Shown here piece after piece: positions 34,431 to 47,465 of a DNA stretch of 64,000 bases (the stretch's first letter is position 1; every line of letters starts with the position of its first letter). The notes below the pieces were generated by a model. That model was not told where the DNA came from. It searched no databases and saw only the letters and a program-made list of their open reading frames with translations. This DNA is from Sialis fuliginosa. Taxonomy: Eukaryota; Arthropoda; Insecta; Megaloptera; Sialidae. The stretch lies in NCBI GenBank assembly GCA_961205875.1, contig OY540812.1, positions 6,572,001 to 6,636,000 on the forward strand, given 5' to 3'. Made by a program: the position numbers and the translations under genes.

Positions 34431-34766
34431 ATAGCCACGTTTTATTGCGATTGTGTCGAGATGTTCCCTATTGAAATGAGGTAGGTACTGCCTTTGTGTT
34501 TGACTCGAGATGCTGCTATGTGACACGTTATTGATAGTTTTGGACTAGTGAATGAAGAAACCTAAGATTTTTGTTTCTCTTATCGCACAAGACGAATTGA
34601 AAGCATATATATGAACCATTCTGAAGCCAAAACAAGTAACTCCAAAACATACAAAGTTAATCTTCGAATTTTTTAAACAGATATGTGAAAAATATTAGAG
34701 ATAAAAAATATACTATTATACATATATTATAAAATAACATTTGCAATAAAAACTAGTATTATGTCC

Positions 34767-35065
34767 GGTATTATAAAAGAGCTCACAAATTTGCTAGCTA
34801 GCAAGCACTCTCAAATGAGATATCAAACTTATATGACAGTTCTCTTGGAGTTCGTTGAAGACTTTGACAAGTTTCGTGCACGCGTTGTAGGTAAACACCA
34901 ACGGTATTAAAGCAGTGGTGATATTATGAAAATTATTTTATACGGTCAAAGTCGCCAACTGTGTTACAATTAGTTGAAGTATAACTGCTGTAAATTCCAT
35001 AGATACTAGTACAGAATTAATACCCCATTTGAGAGTGCTTGCAAGCTAGCAAATTTTATAATACC
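34767..35065. mobile_element. MITE with GGTATTATAAA ends, copy 2
   Basis: About 299 bp with inverted ends of about 45 bp: GGTATTATAAAA, then TTTGCTAGC and GCAAGCACTCTCAAATG, mirrored before 35065. The outer bases match the element at 29530-29727. Non-coding. Confidence 0.75.
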
Positions 35066-37076
35066 TACCTTAATTTAATCATTAAATGGTTCATTCAATT
35101 AATAATAAATAATCAACGAAGTTTTATTAAGACATACCTCTTACCCAGAAACAAGGCTTGTCACAAAAAAAAAACAAAAAATCATTAAACATATTTTAAA
35201 CGCATATTTAATAATTATAATTCATAAACAACTACATACACGTATACAGCAATAAAGATATTCGCTGTTCCATGTTATAAGGACAGCATAATAAAGGCCC
35301 TAATAATCCCATAGAGTATTTGTCCGGAAACCAAAATACACGGTATATTAAAACACGTTAGAGATGCTTCAAAGGTGGCAAACTATCATCTATTCATTAT
35401 ACATTCTCATTCAATTGTACTTACAAAATGTATGCGCCCCTTTACAGAAGTTAAAGATTTATAACCCTGCCATTATTAGGTTGGATTCATTGTACAAAAT
35501 GTATACTAAAAACTTCTATTGTCATCGTCAAGATTGTAAATATCACAGTCAGTTTGAATAATTGACTGTCATTTTTTATGCTTGCAGAATTATTTACAAG
35601 ATTATTACCGTTTTGTTCGAAATTGCTACTGTACTAATTTACTATTTATTTTTGTATTTTACTGAATTTTGAAACATTATTTGCTTATGGTAGAAATTCA
35701 AGGATTTTCTGAATTTGTGTTAAAATTACAGTCAAGAACGAATTGATAATATGAACATAGAAATAACCACCATTTTCGGATAGAAAGAGATCAGTGGCGC
35801 ACCCAAAAATATTTCGGGAAAGGATTTAATTTTTTTTGTGATTATATGTACATTTTATTGCTGCTTCGCCATTTCAAAATCATCAAATTCGTGTGTAAAG
35901 CGGAGGGGTGATATTATTTCTTTTTTTCAAGATATCTCAAGAACGACACGTGAAAATTTTATAGAATCTTTTTTGTAGAGCATTCAATTTCCTATAATAT
36001 AGGTCTAGAACGTTTGTTGTAAAATATTCCCTTACAAAGATTTATTAAGAGATAATCAAATACAAATCGCCTGACTATAAAAATTGGGGTTATTTTGTCC
36101 TATAGAATGCAGACGATAATTTTTTACAATCACCTAAAAATTACATTATTTCCTCATATGTCTGGCAAAAATTTTATAAACACCAATATGAATATAGTAA
36201 TTAAAAAATATTTTTTAATCGATTGGATGTGCATCAACTATAATAAATATTATTAAATATACAAGTTTTCCAAATATAAACAAAGAAATGATTAAGAAAA
36301 TAAATAAATACCAAAGAAAAAAAACTAACCTAACGTACAGTATTAATTAACAATCTCTTTTAATTGATCTGTATTTTTACTCGAGCAAAAGTGGAAAGGA
36401 ATCTCGTTTCTGTTGAAGCAAGAGACTTAATATACATGTTAATAGAACGTGTGCTATTGTATTTGTTTTCAAATGTGCAATTAACTCTAATTACTTCATG
36501 ATCAATGGCGCACGCAATCAATAGATTATTTATACATTCGCTATCTGGGCGGTATAGATCGCTATTGTTTATTCCGAACGCAAACTAAATATTTACATCC
36601 AGTGACGGCTCGTCAATAATAATAATTGTTTAGTAAATGATTTTCATTGAATACCTATAATTAACTTATCAATAAACTTATTAACCCATATGTTAATCAT
36701 ATATTTTGTGGACTAAAGTTCTTTAAAATATCTAACTTATAAAACTCTTTTTTTAACTTTAATTTTACTACTCGAATAGTGTTTTATGTTTTATTTTTAA
36801 GTTACCGGTAAACCCAGAATTTAGGCAAAACTAAATAATAAATAAATAAATATATGTTAATAAATAACTCTTCTTGGTTAGAATAATCTCTGCGAGCCCA
36901 ATATAGGTAAGGTTGGGCACAGGCGCGGATCCAGGTTCATAATTTGGGGGGGGGGTCATGGTTTGGGAAATGACAAAAAAGGTTTGTGGGGGGGTCATAT
37001 CCCCCCTCAGAATCCCTGCTTGGCTAGGCAATATTTTATTTTAAAACTCTGTTACAACAAACTATTCTTAACAGAC

Positions 37077-37420
37077 TTAACAAAAGGTTTTCAATTCGTC
37101 TGTTTATGTTTTTTATGTATGTTCAGTATTGTTCAGGCATAACTCCGACAAATATGGACGATTTTTGTTTGTTTGGAAGAGTATACTCCCGATTTAACTT
37201 CCATATATTTTTTTTCAAAATATGACTTCAAAAAAGGAGAGGGTTTTTAATTTTGCTGTATATATATATTTTTATATATTTCGGGGCATTACTCCGACAA
37301 ATATGCACCTATTCGGTTGATGTTTATTTGAAAGAGTATACTTGCGAGGTTATTCCATATAAATTTCATCAGAATCTGACTGGATTTCGAAGATACGATA
37401 GGGTTTTTTAAAGTCAGTTT
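37077..37420. repeat. Retroposon repeat, two tandem sub-units
   Basis: Contains 'tttcaattcgtctgttta' and twice 'actccgacaaatatg', arranged as two related sub-units. A related copy lies at 56645-56960. I recognise this as a dispersed lepidopteran repeat; its class is not certain. Confidence 0.6.
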
Positions 37421-37970
37421 TATTTTAGATTTTTTATTAATGTCTAAGATTGAGTTTGGCCGGTAACATATATGTAGGTACATATATAGAGATGACACCT
37501 GCACAAAACAGTTTATTAAAATTAATTTTTACCACCTTAACTGGATTTCTTCTAAAAATATTCACAAAAAAGGGCAACTTTTCTATTTAAAAAAAATTAA
37601 TACAGTCTCAGCTACAAAAGTGTAATTCTTTATATCTCTACAATAAATTTCGTTTAAAAATAAATAATAATATAACTTAAGTTTGATTATATATATGTAG
37701 GTAAGATTAGGTTTTAATAATAAAACGCCACTGGTTTGATAAATATCTCAGAATAGATAGATCTGACTGTCACATGTTCATTCTTATTCTTCATCCATGG
37801 CAAATCAACTACAGAAGAATTAATTAGTAACCTTAATGAGTTTTCAAACAACACGTACTTTTTAAATTGTTGTCTTTATCGTTTAATATACAGAGATATG
37901 TTGGGTTTTGCTCTTAATTTATGCTTTAAAAAAAATAACGATAACTGATAATTTTATAATTTTAACAAGC

Positions 37971-38361
37971 TTTGCCCGCGGCTTCACTCGCATAGACTAC
38001 GGAATTATTGTTTAGAATTTTTGAAAAATACAGTTTAATTATTTTATTAATATTATTATCTTTTTATTCTACACAGTTCTTTACTACATTATATTATTCA
38101 ATATTTAACGGTTTTGGTAGCGTATTGCAAAAGAAAGCGTTGGCGGCAAACTTTTTTTCCAACTTAATTTAGTATTATTGTCACTGCTTATTCCTTATGT
38201 TACCTAATGTAACAGAATATATACTAAAACCTGAACATAGAAAATCTATGAATTAAAAAAAAAACACACGTAAATTGGATAAGTGGTTCTCGAGTGAGAA
38301 GCGCACTAACGGACAGACAGACAGACAGAAGTTGCGTTTTATATATATTATAAATTAAGGA
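37971..38361. repeat. Retroposon-type repeat with 'cccgcggcttc' head
   Basis: Begins 'gcccgcggcttcactcgc', continues 'ctacggaattattgtttag', and ends with a GACA repeat and 'tatattataaattaagga'. The head recurs at 42692-42755 ('gcggcttcgcccgcttgg'). Typical of repeats scattered through lepidopteran genomes. Confidence 0.6.
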
Positions 38362-38900
38362 TTTTCATTAGTTTTTTTTTCGTAACATGTCTGGATCAAT
38401 ATTTCAATCTAAAATGTGGGGTAAATTATATACAAAACATATGTTCGAATCTCAAGTAAATCCACGTTGAGACATATTTCATATCTTTATCTGACTAGAC
38501 TCTTTATTAGTCTTTATCAAACCAATAATTATTTACCTGGCAAAAAATAAAAATGACTAGTATAAATATAATAAAAAGTGACAAATTGTATCTTATTTTA
38601 TCTTAAAAATTATATCTAACCTGCCAATCATATTTAACCCACCCCTGTAAGTAGATACCAAAATTATGAACCAAAAAATCATAACTCATTTCGCAAAAAC
38701 CGAACAAAGCGCGAATAAAATTTATTAACAAATTCAACACCGCTCGTATAGATTTATCGCAATCGCTCGATCATAAACAAACAAGTTATCCAAAACAAGC
38801 ATCGCGAAACAAAATTAAATTCATTAAATCAAACAAGATCAAGTATGCGTAACAACACGAGACAACGATTGTTCTCGTTGTTGCTGTTGTTTATATGTCA

Positions 38901-38965
38901 GTGTCAGGCGGGATTCGAACCCGTATATGATAATGAGACGCGTATCTCTGATTGTCGCCACACAA
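38901..38965 (-). pseudogene. tRNA-like relic
   Basis: On the - strand, GGTTCGAATCC (38921-38911) is a perfect polymerase III B box with a partial T stem. Upstream on that strand, TGGCGACAATCAG followed by ATACGCGTCT resembles an Arg-type A box and D arm. The anticodon arm cannot be folded properly and the acceptor stem does not pair. A decayed tRNA or a tRNA-derived SINE head is the best reading, not a working tRNA. Confidence 0.4.
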
Positions 38966-39539
38966 TTATACCATTTCAGGCAATGATGAGATAATGAGGT
39001 TATCTATGCCGATTCTGTGAATTAAAACAACCACTTCATTGATGTATATTCATGCAATCGCTTCTTTGAAACGAGGGTCGGTCTGTTAGACCAATTATGG
39101 TATTAGATTGATTAATTTGCTAATATATTGATTAAATATCTGTTATGGGTACTTTCTTATATGTAAATCAAAGAGTGGGATAAAATGGGATATAAATTAT
39201 AGGAAATAACGTTCTCTACAACTTTTATTGTAAGTACAAAAACATTTTTTTCTTTTACACTTACGAACCATTTGAAATATAATATAAAAACAAATTATAA
39301 ATAATAAATCTACAGCTTTTATCTTAAACATTTTTTTTCTAATACGCACTATTTCAAACTTAAAAAAAAATCCGTGTTCGGTCGTAAGACCGTTTTGAAA
39401 AATAGGAGGTTTTCTTTTACTTTCACTTTTCCATGTCTTTAAGTTTTTTAAGATTTTAAGTTACAGTGTCTTCAGACAAACTAACAAAGTAAATATTTCC
39501 ATCAAAATCTCGAGTTCGAAAAAAATCTGAATATGTACT

Positions 39540-39965
39540 AAAGGTCAGAATCGCTTACAATAGATTCGAAAATATTAAGATAAACATCATCGGTTATCTT
39601 TTTTAGGGTGGAGCTTATATAGTTACATCATTTTAAATAAAATCACAAATATACATCCATTTCATTAATTAATTTTATATCAAGTTTAACATATTTAAAT
39701 ACAAAAAAAATTGCAACAAAATTTACTTAATACATTTTTCAATAGATTACATAATAATTTAATCGCACGAATTTATATGAGTACTATAAACGAAGAGTAC
39801 TTCTTTATCTAGCAAATAAGTTTCAAAATATCTGTCTTTATTTAGTACATGGAAAATTATTTAAATATTATAATAATCAAATGGGAAGAGCCTACTAATA
39901 GTAAGTTTGTGATAAACGAATTTCAATGAAAAGTGGACGACTACTTCTGGATTTCACTGTACCTA
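39540..39965. repeat. Family F dispersed repeat, copy 1
   Basis: Closely similar to 61088-61460 in the ninaC intron: shared 'aaaggtcagaatcgcttaca', 'cggagcttatatagttacat', 'acgaagagtacttctttatc' and 'ttctgtctttat'-type blocks, with one indel of about 70 bp. An inverted fragment lies at 46296-46330. The ends near 'cttcagaag' and 'acttctg' are inverted partners. Non-coding MITE-like element. Confidence 0.7.
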
Positions 39966-42007
39966 CTCTCTCTCTCTCAAATATTGACAATAATTTGAAT
40001 TGTGTAATCTTTGATATCAAAACTTTAAACCAGAAATCAACTGCTATTTAATTAATGCATTCAATTACAAAGTCAAACAAATATTGCAAATAACATTTAC
40101 TTTAATATTTATAATTACTTCCACCAAGGTATAGCAATTTAAAGATTCTTTGTACACCTGAAACCAATAAAATAAAATAAATACATTCACAATATAACAT
40201 CAACTCCAATGGGTGTACGTATGACGTATTTTATTACACTAAATACACACCACATACACTTGTTTTATTACTGTTTATAGCATCGTCTTATTTTCACTTA
40301 ATATTTTTAAAGGACAAATGAATTATATTTTTTATATTACTGCGTATCGACTTTCACATGTTATGTATATATAATTACTAAAGATTATTTAAAATAACAC
40401 ATATTAAGTTTTATTACTTTACACTTTACATGTATATTAAACATGGATTCTTAGTATTGATATCTTTTGGTAATCAATGATAGAAAGTGTAAATAAGAAT
40501 AATTATATAAATGTATCTAGCTTTCATAAAATAATTCGGAACAACAACAACGAGATATGATTGAAATCTGAATTATCGTAATTATGAGGTACGGCAAAAC
40601 AGCATTAGTACTGTTTAAGAATAAATCCTGTACCGTCTAACCCCATATCTTCACCTTACCTCTTGTTTTCCCTACATATTTCTTCTAATCAAATTAATTA
40701 TAACAAACAAATTTTAAGTTGAATTTTTATAACATAAATTCTTCGGTGAAAAGTAATTATATTTATACTTAAAAAAAATACACAAAAGACATTCAATAAA
40801 CAATGCACATACACACAATCGTTTACATTTTGCACATAATTCTTTCAGTTTCGTATTTCCATGATAATAAAAACATGTATTCAAACGACATAATATATGC
40901 GATAATACAAACTGCCCTGCGCATCTGATATACATGAGACAAGAGGGCTTTGGACAGCGCGTTTTGAAGTCAAGTGTCTATATAGGGTATTGTTTGTGAT
41001 ACCCACTACTGTGAGTTTATCGAGCGGTCGCTGAACGAGCGTTTCAGCCATTTATATATAATAATGTACAAGGACTTATTGCAGATGATGAATAATTATT
41101 CGTTTTCAATTTAAACTGATTTTTGGACTAGAATAAAGACCATTATGCTATTTTCAATATATTCAGAGATGTGATTTATTTGAAATTGATCCATTTAAAA
41201 TGCAAATGCAAAGTACCTATTTCCATTTTCTATTTTAAATGCCTGTCTCTAAAAACCATTTTGCATTTTCATTTTGATAGTTTTTTATATTCATTTTCTA
41301 TTTTCAAAATGCAAAATGCCTTTTTATAAACAGAATTTTGAATATTGCTAATTAATCAAGTATTGGTACAATAAAAATATTGTCAAACATAATAAAACAT
41401 CATATAAGTTAAGTTAGGTTAGGTAAGGTGGGTTCTATAGGTTAGGTTTAATTCCAATAAACAGAAAATGATTGGTGCACAGTAAATATCTACCCGATCA
41501 ATTAGGTCTATCCCACCTCGTAATATCAAACTATTCTTTCTTTTTATATTACTTTAATTTTACCAAATATATTATTTTGTTTTTATTCAAACCCTGCAAG
41601 CAAACGGTTATTATTACGATTCAATATCAAGAGATTTTTATAGAGAATAAAATTATTTTTAAAACAAATATTTTGTTTTATTCTATGATTAAACAATGAA
41701 AAATTTAACATGCAAAACAGGTAATAAATTATTTTTAGTACAGCCCCTATAATAACAGTTTAAAGTAAAAATAAGTTTTTAACTCGTAATTATTAGCTTG
41801 TCGTGAATTTTTTGGAAATTTTGAATACCGATAATAATATAAATATTAAATTAATATAAATTTTATAGATAACTGAGGCAAATTGCGACATTTTGATCTC
41901 GAGTTTTGAACGACTCACTCCTGAACTATGAGTTTTAATCAGTTTTAAATATATTACTAAAGTACCTTTCTTATACAAAATTTTCTCAAATCCGACCAAA
42001 ACAATAT

Positions 42008-42205
42008 TTTTCCCATACAAACATTGATACCCCCGTAGGGGTTGAATTTCGAAAAATCCTTTCTTAATGGGTGCTTACGTCATAAAAGGAAGATACCTCT
42101 GAAATTTTACGTTTCTAGGTCCAGCAGTTTCGGCTCGGTGATGATGAATCAATCAGTCAGGACTCAGGACATATGTTATTATGTATATGTATATAGATTA
42201 CATTA
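42008..42205. repeat. Lepidopteran-type retroposon tail
   Basis: Reads 'cccccgtaggggttgaattt', 'cgaaaaatcctttctta', 'ctaggtccagcagtttcgg', then repeats of 'cagtcaggactcagg'. The block is a common retroposon 3' region in moths and butterflies. Truncated upstream. Confidence 0.6.
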
Positions 42206-42435
42206 AGTACTTGTGTTTGTACTTAAGTACTTTTGTAAAAAGATCTTGTATCTTGTACTTAAGTATATGTTTATACTTGTACATAGCTCTACATAAATAA
42301 ATGTATGATTTGACAACTTACATCAGCAAACTTTTCATGAAAACCCCTGCTCTAGAAATTCGGATACATAATACAAAGAACATTTGAAAATATACAATTA
42401 AACCCCAATGAAATTAGACGCAATGAGACCAAGCA

Positions 42436-42625
42436 CAGACGACACATACAAGTATGCGACGCGGGTCGTTGTTATTCCGCGAGGTAACGCTGTCATGTGT
42501 CGTACAGTTTGTAAGTTGACAGCCCCGGTGAAGCGACCGCCTCAGCTGTCCATCAAACCCTGTACGTTCGCTGACTGCAGACTATCCGTGCGCGCCGTGT
42601 ATGTATTCCGTCACAAATCACTTTT
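42436..42625. promoter_or_regulatory. GC-rich intronic island
   Basis: A 190-bp CpG-containing island in intron 2 with a CTGTCA (42490), its complement TGACAG (42517) and a CAGCTG E-box near 42544. A 77-codon frame crosses it with no recognised domain. Candidate control element by composition and by sharing the CTGTCA motif with 34306-34430. Confidence 0.35.
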
Positions 42626-43714
42626 TGCCTTATCATTTTAAATATGATATGGTTTTTGTCGGTATGAAATTATATTTATTTTATACTAGCAGGGCCCGCG
42701 CGGCTTCGCCCGCTTGGACTACGGAATTATTGTTTAGGATTTTTGAAAAATATAGTTGAATCGTAATAATAACTAATCAAAACCTAACGTACCTAAAAAA
42801 AAAACAAATCAGAACAAAAATTACAAATAGTTTTTGTTCTGTTTAAATTTAAAAGTTAATAATTGAAAACAAAATAAATAACTGCCGGCTGAGCGAAGAA
42901 TCTTCCCTCTCCCCGCGACACTTCATCAAAGTTCGCGCGAATTGCCGCGAATAATATGTTATTGTATGTATATTTCACGTTATTTCCTAAACTAAAAGAC
43001 CGAATTGGATTCTGTAAAGGGCTGCCTTCCTGACAGAAAAACAAACTTTTGGTAAATAGAAATGTAAGAGTACTTTAATTATGCCAAATATGTTTCACGG
43101 ACCCCCGGCTAAAGTTCCGCGGACCATAGTTTAAGAACCGCTGCACTATAGTAAGAACAATAAATAAAAACACAAATATTATGAAGTAACTCCGTTCAGA
43201 CAATTCCAGAGAGCAAACAACCGCTACAATATTCTAATTGAACGAAGTCTATGTGTCCCCATCACCGCCGCATTTAACTGTCCTCAGACAATGGACACGC
43301 ATTGACAGAAGTTACCTCTACCTCTCAACAACAATTAAGATGAACACCTCTTGTTTATTTACATTGATTTATTTCCATGCATTCATTGTCTTCTCTTTGA
43401 CATTCAAATTCGCTCAATTACACAGACTCAAGCTACTGATTGTTATTTTCCTCCGAATGACATTAACAATGATATAATGGGGTGTTAAAATAAGATATTT
43501 ATAATGACATTTACACGTGCGTTTGTCATGCAAATTGATATTATTTTTAAATTGTAAGTGATTGAAAAAAGTATTTTGTATAATTGCCCATTTACATATT
43601 TTAAAATTCATTGTTATTAGCAATTACTACCTTTACATACCCATAATTATGCTAATAATAATAATAATGTATACATAAATGTAAATTATTATGACTAAAA
43701 GTTTCTTCTCAATG

Positions 43715-44174
43715 AGTACGTTTACACAGCGCCGTTATTCCGGTTTTATTATAACCGATGTAGTTAAGCCATTTCAAGTGGTGCTGTTTACATATACGAG
43801 AATAAGTGACGTCAGCTGGAATTATAATTCTGATTTGAAATACGCTATAAGTTCGATGGTGTACCAACAAGAAATCTCAAAAATATTTCGCCTCTTTTAC
43901 GTTATTCCATTACGATGAAATCCCTATACTCCGTAGATACTTATATTTTTTGAGGTTGGCTAAATAGGTATAACCATGTCCATGCAGTTTACACGCATTT
44001 TTATTCCTGCTCTATTCCGGTTTACTTATGCTATTCCCGTAGACCAAGAGGAATAGCATAACTAAACCCGATTAGTTATGTCAGGTGTAAAGTGCCGTTT
44101 ACACGGACTTTTACACCCGCTTTTATTACATCGGTTATAGTTAAACCGGAATAAAAGCGCTGTGTAAACGTACT
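43715..44174. mobile_element. MITE with AGTACGTTTACACAGCGC ends
   Basis: 460 bp. Left end AGTACGTTTACACAGCGC; right end GCGCTGTGTAAACGTACT. The inverted repeat continues into 'ttattccggttt' and 'ataaccgatgta' blocks, with further internal palindromes built from 'tttacac' and 'attccggttt'. The 75-codon frame inside is chance. Target duplication not resolved. Confidence 0.8.
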
Positions 44175-45552
44175 AAATATGCATAGAAATAACTCCCGTT
44201 TAAAAAGGATAGTTTCTTATTAATTTAATAAATCAAATTGTCTTCCTTAATAATCGGGAATGTAAGTAATAAATCAAACTGACTTAAGTAAAATATTTCA
44301 ACTTAAAAAACAAGTCCTAATTGACCGTTATTGCGTAGGTATACCTATATAGTAAATTATTATTAATACAAACTAACATAAGTTTAAATATTATTCAATT
44401 TGAAATTCATTTTCCTTATATTACAAAAACTGACTTAAGTCTCTTTGATTTATGCTCAGAGGCGTAGTGTAACGACGTTATATATATGTTTATATATTTT
44501 ATAATCATGCTGTACTTTATAAAACACGTTAGACTCACATTATGAGTTGAATACCTAAACATCCATTGAATTTTCATGTTCTTTGTTTTTCCAAAATCAT
44601 CGACGTCAATTATAATGAAAATATAAGAATGTTGTTCTACGTATAAAGAAATTCAATAAATATGTATACGCTCCTTGTTTAGAAGCTACTTTACAATGGA
44701 GCAAAGTGTTGGAATGATGTTCTTCAATAAAAAAGGAATTGTCAATTCTCTTATTGTGTTTTAATAAATATTTAATACCGGGAGCTTTTAAAGAATCCCT
44801 CAGTCTAACGGAAACTAATAGAAGGCAATTTTCTAATAAAACGATTACAAGAAGACGGTTTTAAAACTCTCATAGGTATTTATTTACAGTAACTAAATCA
44901 TCATCTTTAGATTGCATGTTTTTTTTTTTAATAACGTATTATGTAACCATATATAGGTTTGTTATTATAATTTAAAATATTTATTATTTCTGAGTATATA
45001 ACTGATAAAAATTATTAATAAAATCTTAAGTCGTAATTACGATTTCAAGTTGTTAATATTTTTTTAGTTTGAATGTATTTCTCTGCGTGCAAAGTAATAA
45101 CAATATAATTTCGGATTTCTGTATTTCATAAATATCAATGCATTTATTCAAATTGAGATTATCGATGTTTTCCAATATCAAATCTAGAAAAAAAATATAT
45201 TGATTGAAAATTGAAATATAAAGAAACATTTCACTTCCAAGGAAGGTAAAATATCGAAATTGATTATGATTGTTACTAACCTATTTATTAATTATTATTT
45301 TTTCATACAAATTCTAAGACGGGACTTGGTGTTTCCTGGGAGTTTGAAAATATAATTTCATACGATTTTGTGTGGGCATGTAGAATATTTTAGGTCACTA
45401 TGATTTTGTGGATATTAAGCCGGGTAACACTGGGTCCGATGCGCTAGATAACTATATCTTTAGCTTTGGTATATTTATTATTTTTAAATATCAACTACTT
45501 TAATAAAATATTGTATTTCCAATATATTCTAAGCATCCCTTTTAATTTTCAG

Positions 45553-45863
45553 GTTACCGCGAGACGGCATTCGCGTATGCGATATCTGCTGCCGGCGTCG
45601 CACATAGCGTGGCTCGCGCGTGCAGCCAGGGCCGGCTTCTGGAGTGCGGCTGCGGGCCGAGTGTGCGCCGCTCCAAGGTGGGCCTCGCCACCTACTCTTC
45701 GGCAGACACCAAAGCGCTGGCCGCCGCGCGCTGGAAGTGGGGCGGGTGCTCGCACAACCTCCACTTTGGTGTAGAGTTCTCTAAGATGTTCCTAGACTCG
45801 CGCGAACGCGCTGGCGATATACACTCGCAGATTAATCTGCATAACAATCAGGCAGGACGGCTG
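45553..45863 (+). CDS. Wnt10: Wnt10 coding exon 3
   Basis: Acceptor TTTTAATTTTCAG and donor CTG/GTAAGT. The last base of exon 2 plus GT gives Gly, so the joined protein reads QKGYRETAFAYAISAAGV, the conserved Wnt RE(T/S)AF(A/V)YA(I) helix region. Next come ACSQGRLLECGCG, a variable loop, and RWKWGGCSHNLHFGVEFSKM, equivalent to the WEWGGC.H...FG..FS block of all Wnts, then FLDSRE and INLHNNQAGR. It covers residues 100-203 and ends in phase 0. The GC-rich exon body (for example gcgtggctcgcgcgtgcagc) contrasts with the introns. Confidence 0.96.
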
Positions 45864-45902
45864 GTAAGTTGTTCATTTTTTATTTCTTCATCCATACTCA
45901 TA

Positions 45903-46165
45903 TTATAAATACAAAAGTGTGTATGTCTCTCTGCTTGTTACCTTTTCACTGCTAAACCACTGAACCGATCTTGATGAAATTTGACAAGGAGATAGCTTGC
46001 ATTATGAGGAAAGATATAGGCTACTATCTGCGGAAAATTTAAAGATTATACTTTTTTGGCGTAGACTGCCGTAGACGTCTATCGTGCAAATGCGAAACTA
46101 AAAATCAGTTTTATCGACCATCATACAGAAATCTGTATTATTAAGTCGCGGGTAACAGCTAGTTC
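45903..46165. repeat. Retroposon-type repeat just after exon 3
   Basis: Contains 'ctaaaccactgaaccgatct', 'gatgaaatttgacaaggaga', 'gatataggctact' and the end 'cgcgggtaacagctagtt'. This is a very common lepidopteran repeat, here 40 bp past a Wnt10 splice donor. Confidence 0.7.
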
Positions 46166-47137
46166 TAAATATAGGTATAGTCTTATCAAAAAAATCATTC
46201 AATTTTTGCATCTATAGTTTTTTGTTTTTTTTTTCAAAGTAAAAAAATTTTGGTTTATCTCTATCGACTATAAATTATTTCAAGTAGGAAAATAATTCTG
46301 ACCTTTAGGGTGGCAGACGACTTCTGAAGCCCATAGTACTTACATTTAATGTAAATATATTTAATATTTGCGTATGTATTAAAATGTTGCTATACATTTT
46401 TAAAAAATCGGTACCTTAAGATAACCATATTATTTTATCTTTTTTATACTATTTTCTCATCTTGATTTAGATGTTTAAGATCTATAATTTTTATATTTAT
46501 TATTAAATACATATCTATGCTAAATCGGTAGAACGGATTAATAATTCAGTATCAGAAAATATTATTTTTATTACACAATTCGAATAAATTACATTAATTA
46601 CAAATATAACTTTTTACTTTCTGATCAATGTAAATAACTAATTACAAAAGCACTGTAGAATTTATACACTCGTATTTGTTCACATTTGCAGCAGTGAGCA
46701 ATTCACAATATCCAATCTGAAGGCAACATTAATTAGACAGTGCATTTGCGATTATATGATTCATGTTCCACATACATACACGGAGTAATACACACACGTT
46801 CCGGAGTAATTACACCGTGCAGCAGCCACCTGGCGTAAAGGGACGAATTCCGAAATGATTCCATTATCACGGTTTATGGCAGCTGTCACATAGAATTTAA
46901 TGCGATATGTATTCTTGCTGGTATTAACAACATCATTTATAATACTCAGTTTAATATGTGTATCATAATTCTCAGGATGTTATTAAGATACTACACCGTT
47001 TAGTAAAATAATTACAGAAAACGTTTTTTGCTGTAAGTAACTATAAGATCATACTGAAAAACATAAAAAAATGTTTTCCTTTTTCCAAATTTCCACCTGA
47101 TTATTCCATTTCAGATCAAACACTTTTCTGTGTGTCT

Positions 47138-47141
<4 letters not shown>

Positions 47142-47177
<36 letters not shown>
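47142..47177. repeat. TA microsatellite
   Basis: (TA)18-type tract directly before a family A MITE end; that MITE family targets TA. Confidence 0.9.
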
Positions 47178-47180
<3 letters not shown>

Positions 47181-47182
47181 TA

Positions 47183-47462
47183 AGGTACTGACACCAGTCT
47201 TAAACGCTTTAAGAAGTATGGTATACTAATTTTTGGGTTAATGGGCTTCTTTTTTACTAATAAAACAAGTACCTCTTTATTAAATCAATTTATTTGTCAA
47301 AGTCCGCAAATATAGTTTTTTTTTAATTATAGCCTTTTATTGTGTTTATGTTTTTTCTCCAGTAAAACCTGTAATGGGCACCCAGTGACGGACAAAAGTG
47401 GTAAAATAAAAAATCGTAAAAATTTAAACAATGTAATATTTATAATAATTAATAAATAGATT
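47183..47462. mobile_element. Family A MITE, damaged copy 4
   Basis: Starts AGGTACTGACACCAGT like copies 1-3 and keeps 'gtccgcaaatatag' and 'cagtaaaacc' landmarks. It lacks about 100 bp internally and stops where a family B foldback begins, so its right end is lost or displaced. Confidence 0.7.
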
Positions 47463-47465
47463 TTA

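Larger units (their letters stand above)
32477..45552 (+). other. Wnt10 intron 2
   Basis: 13.1 kb of AT-rich DNA with bounded elements listed separately. Further stretches: 32477-34290 (AT-rich; 33360-33480 slightly GC-richer with an ACCTTTGACC motif), 35066-37070 (old MITE pieces near 35880-36000; C-run transposon fragment at 36912-37028), 38371-39535, 39966-42005 (contains three TTAGG-like units at 41407-41455, too few for a telomere-type array), 42761-43714 (a 'ccgcggaccatagtttaagaacc' transposon end at 43117), and 44175-45552. No exon was recognised in these. Confidence 0.75.

Noticed and set aside
38901..38965. Functional tRNA gene
   Set aside because: Perfect B box, but the anticodon arm and acceptor stem do not fold, so it is listed only as a relic.
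41407..41455. Telomere-type TTAGG array
   Set aside because: Only about three scattered units, too few for an interstitial telomere tract.
43691..43918. 75-codon frame with GFIITDVVKPF
   Set aside because: Lies inside the end of a MITE with 18-bp inverted termini.
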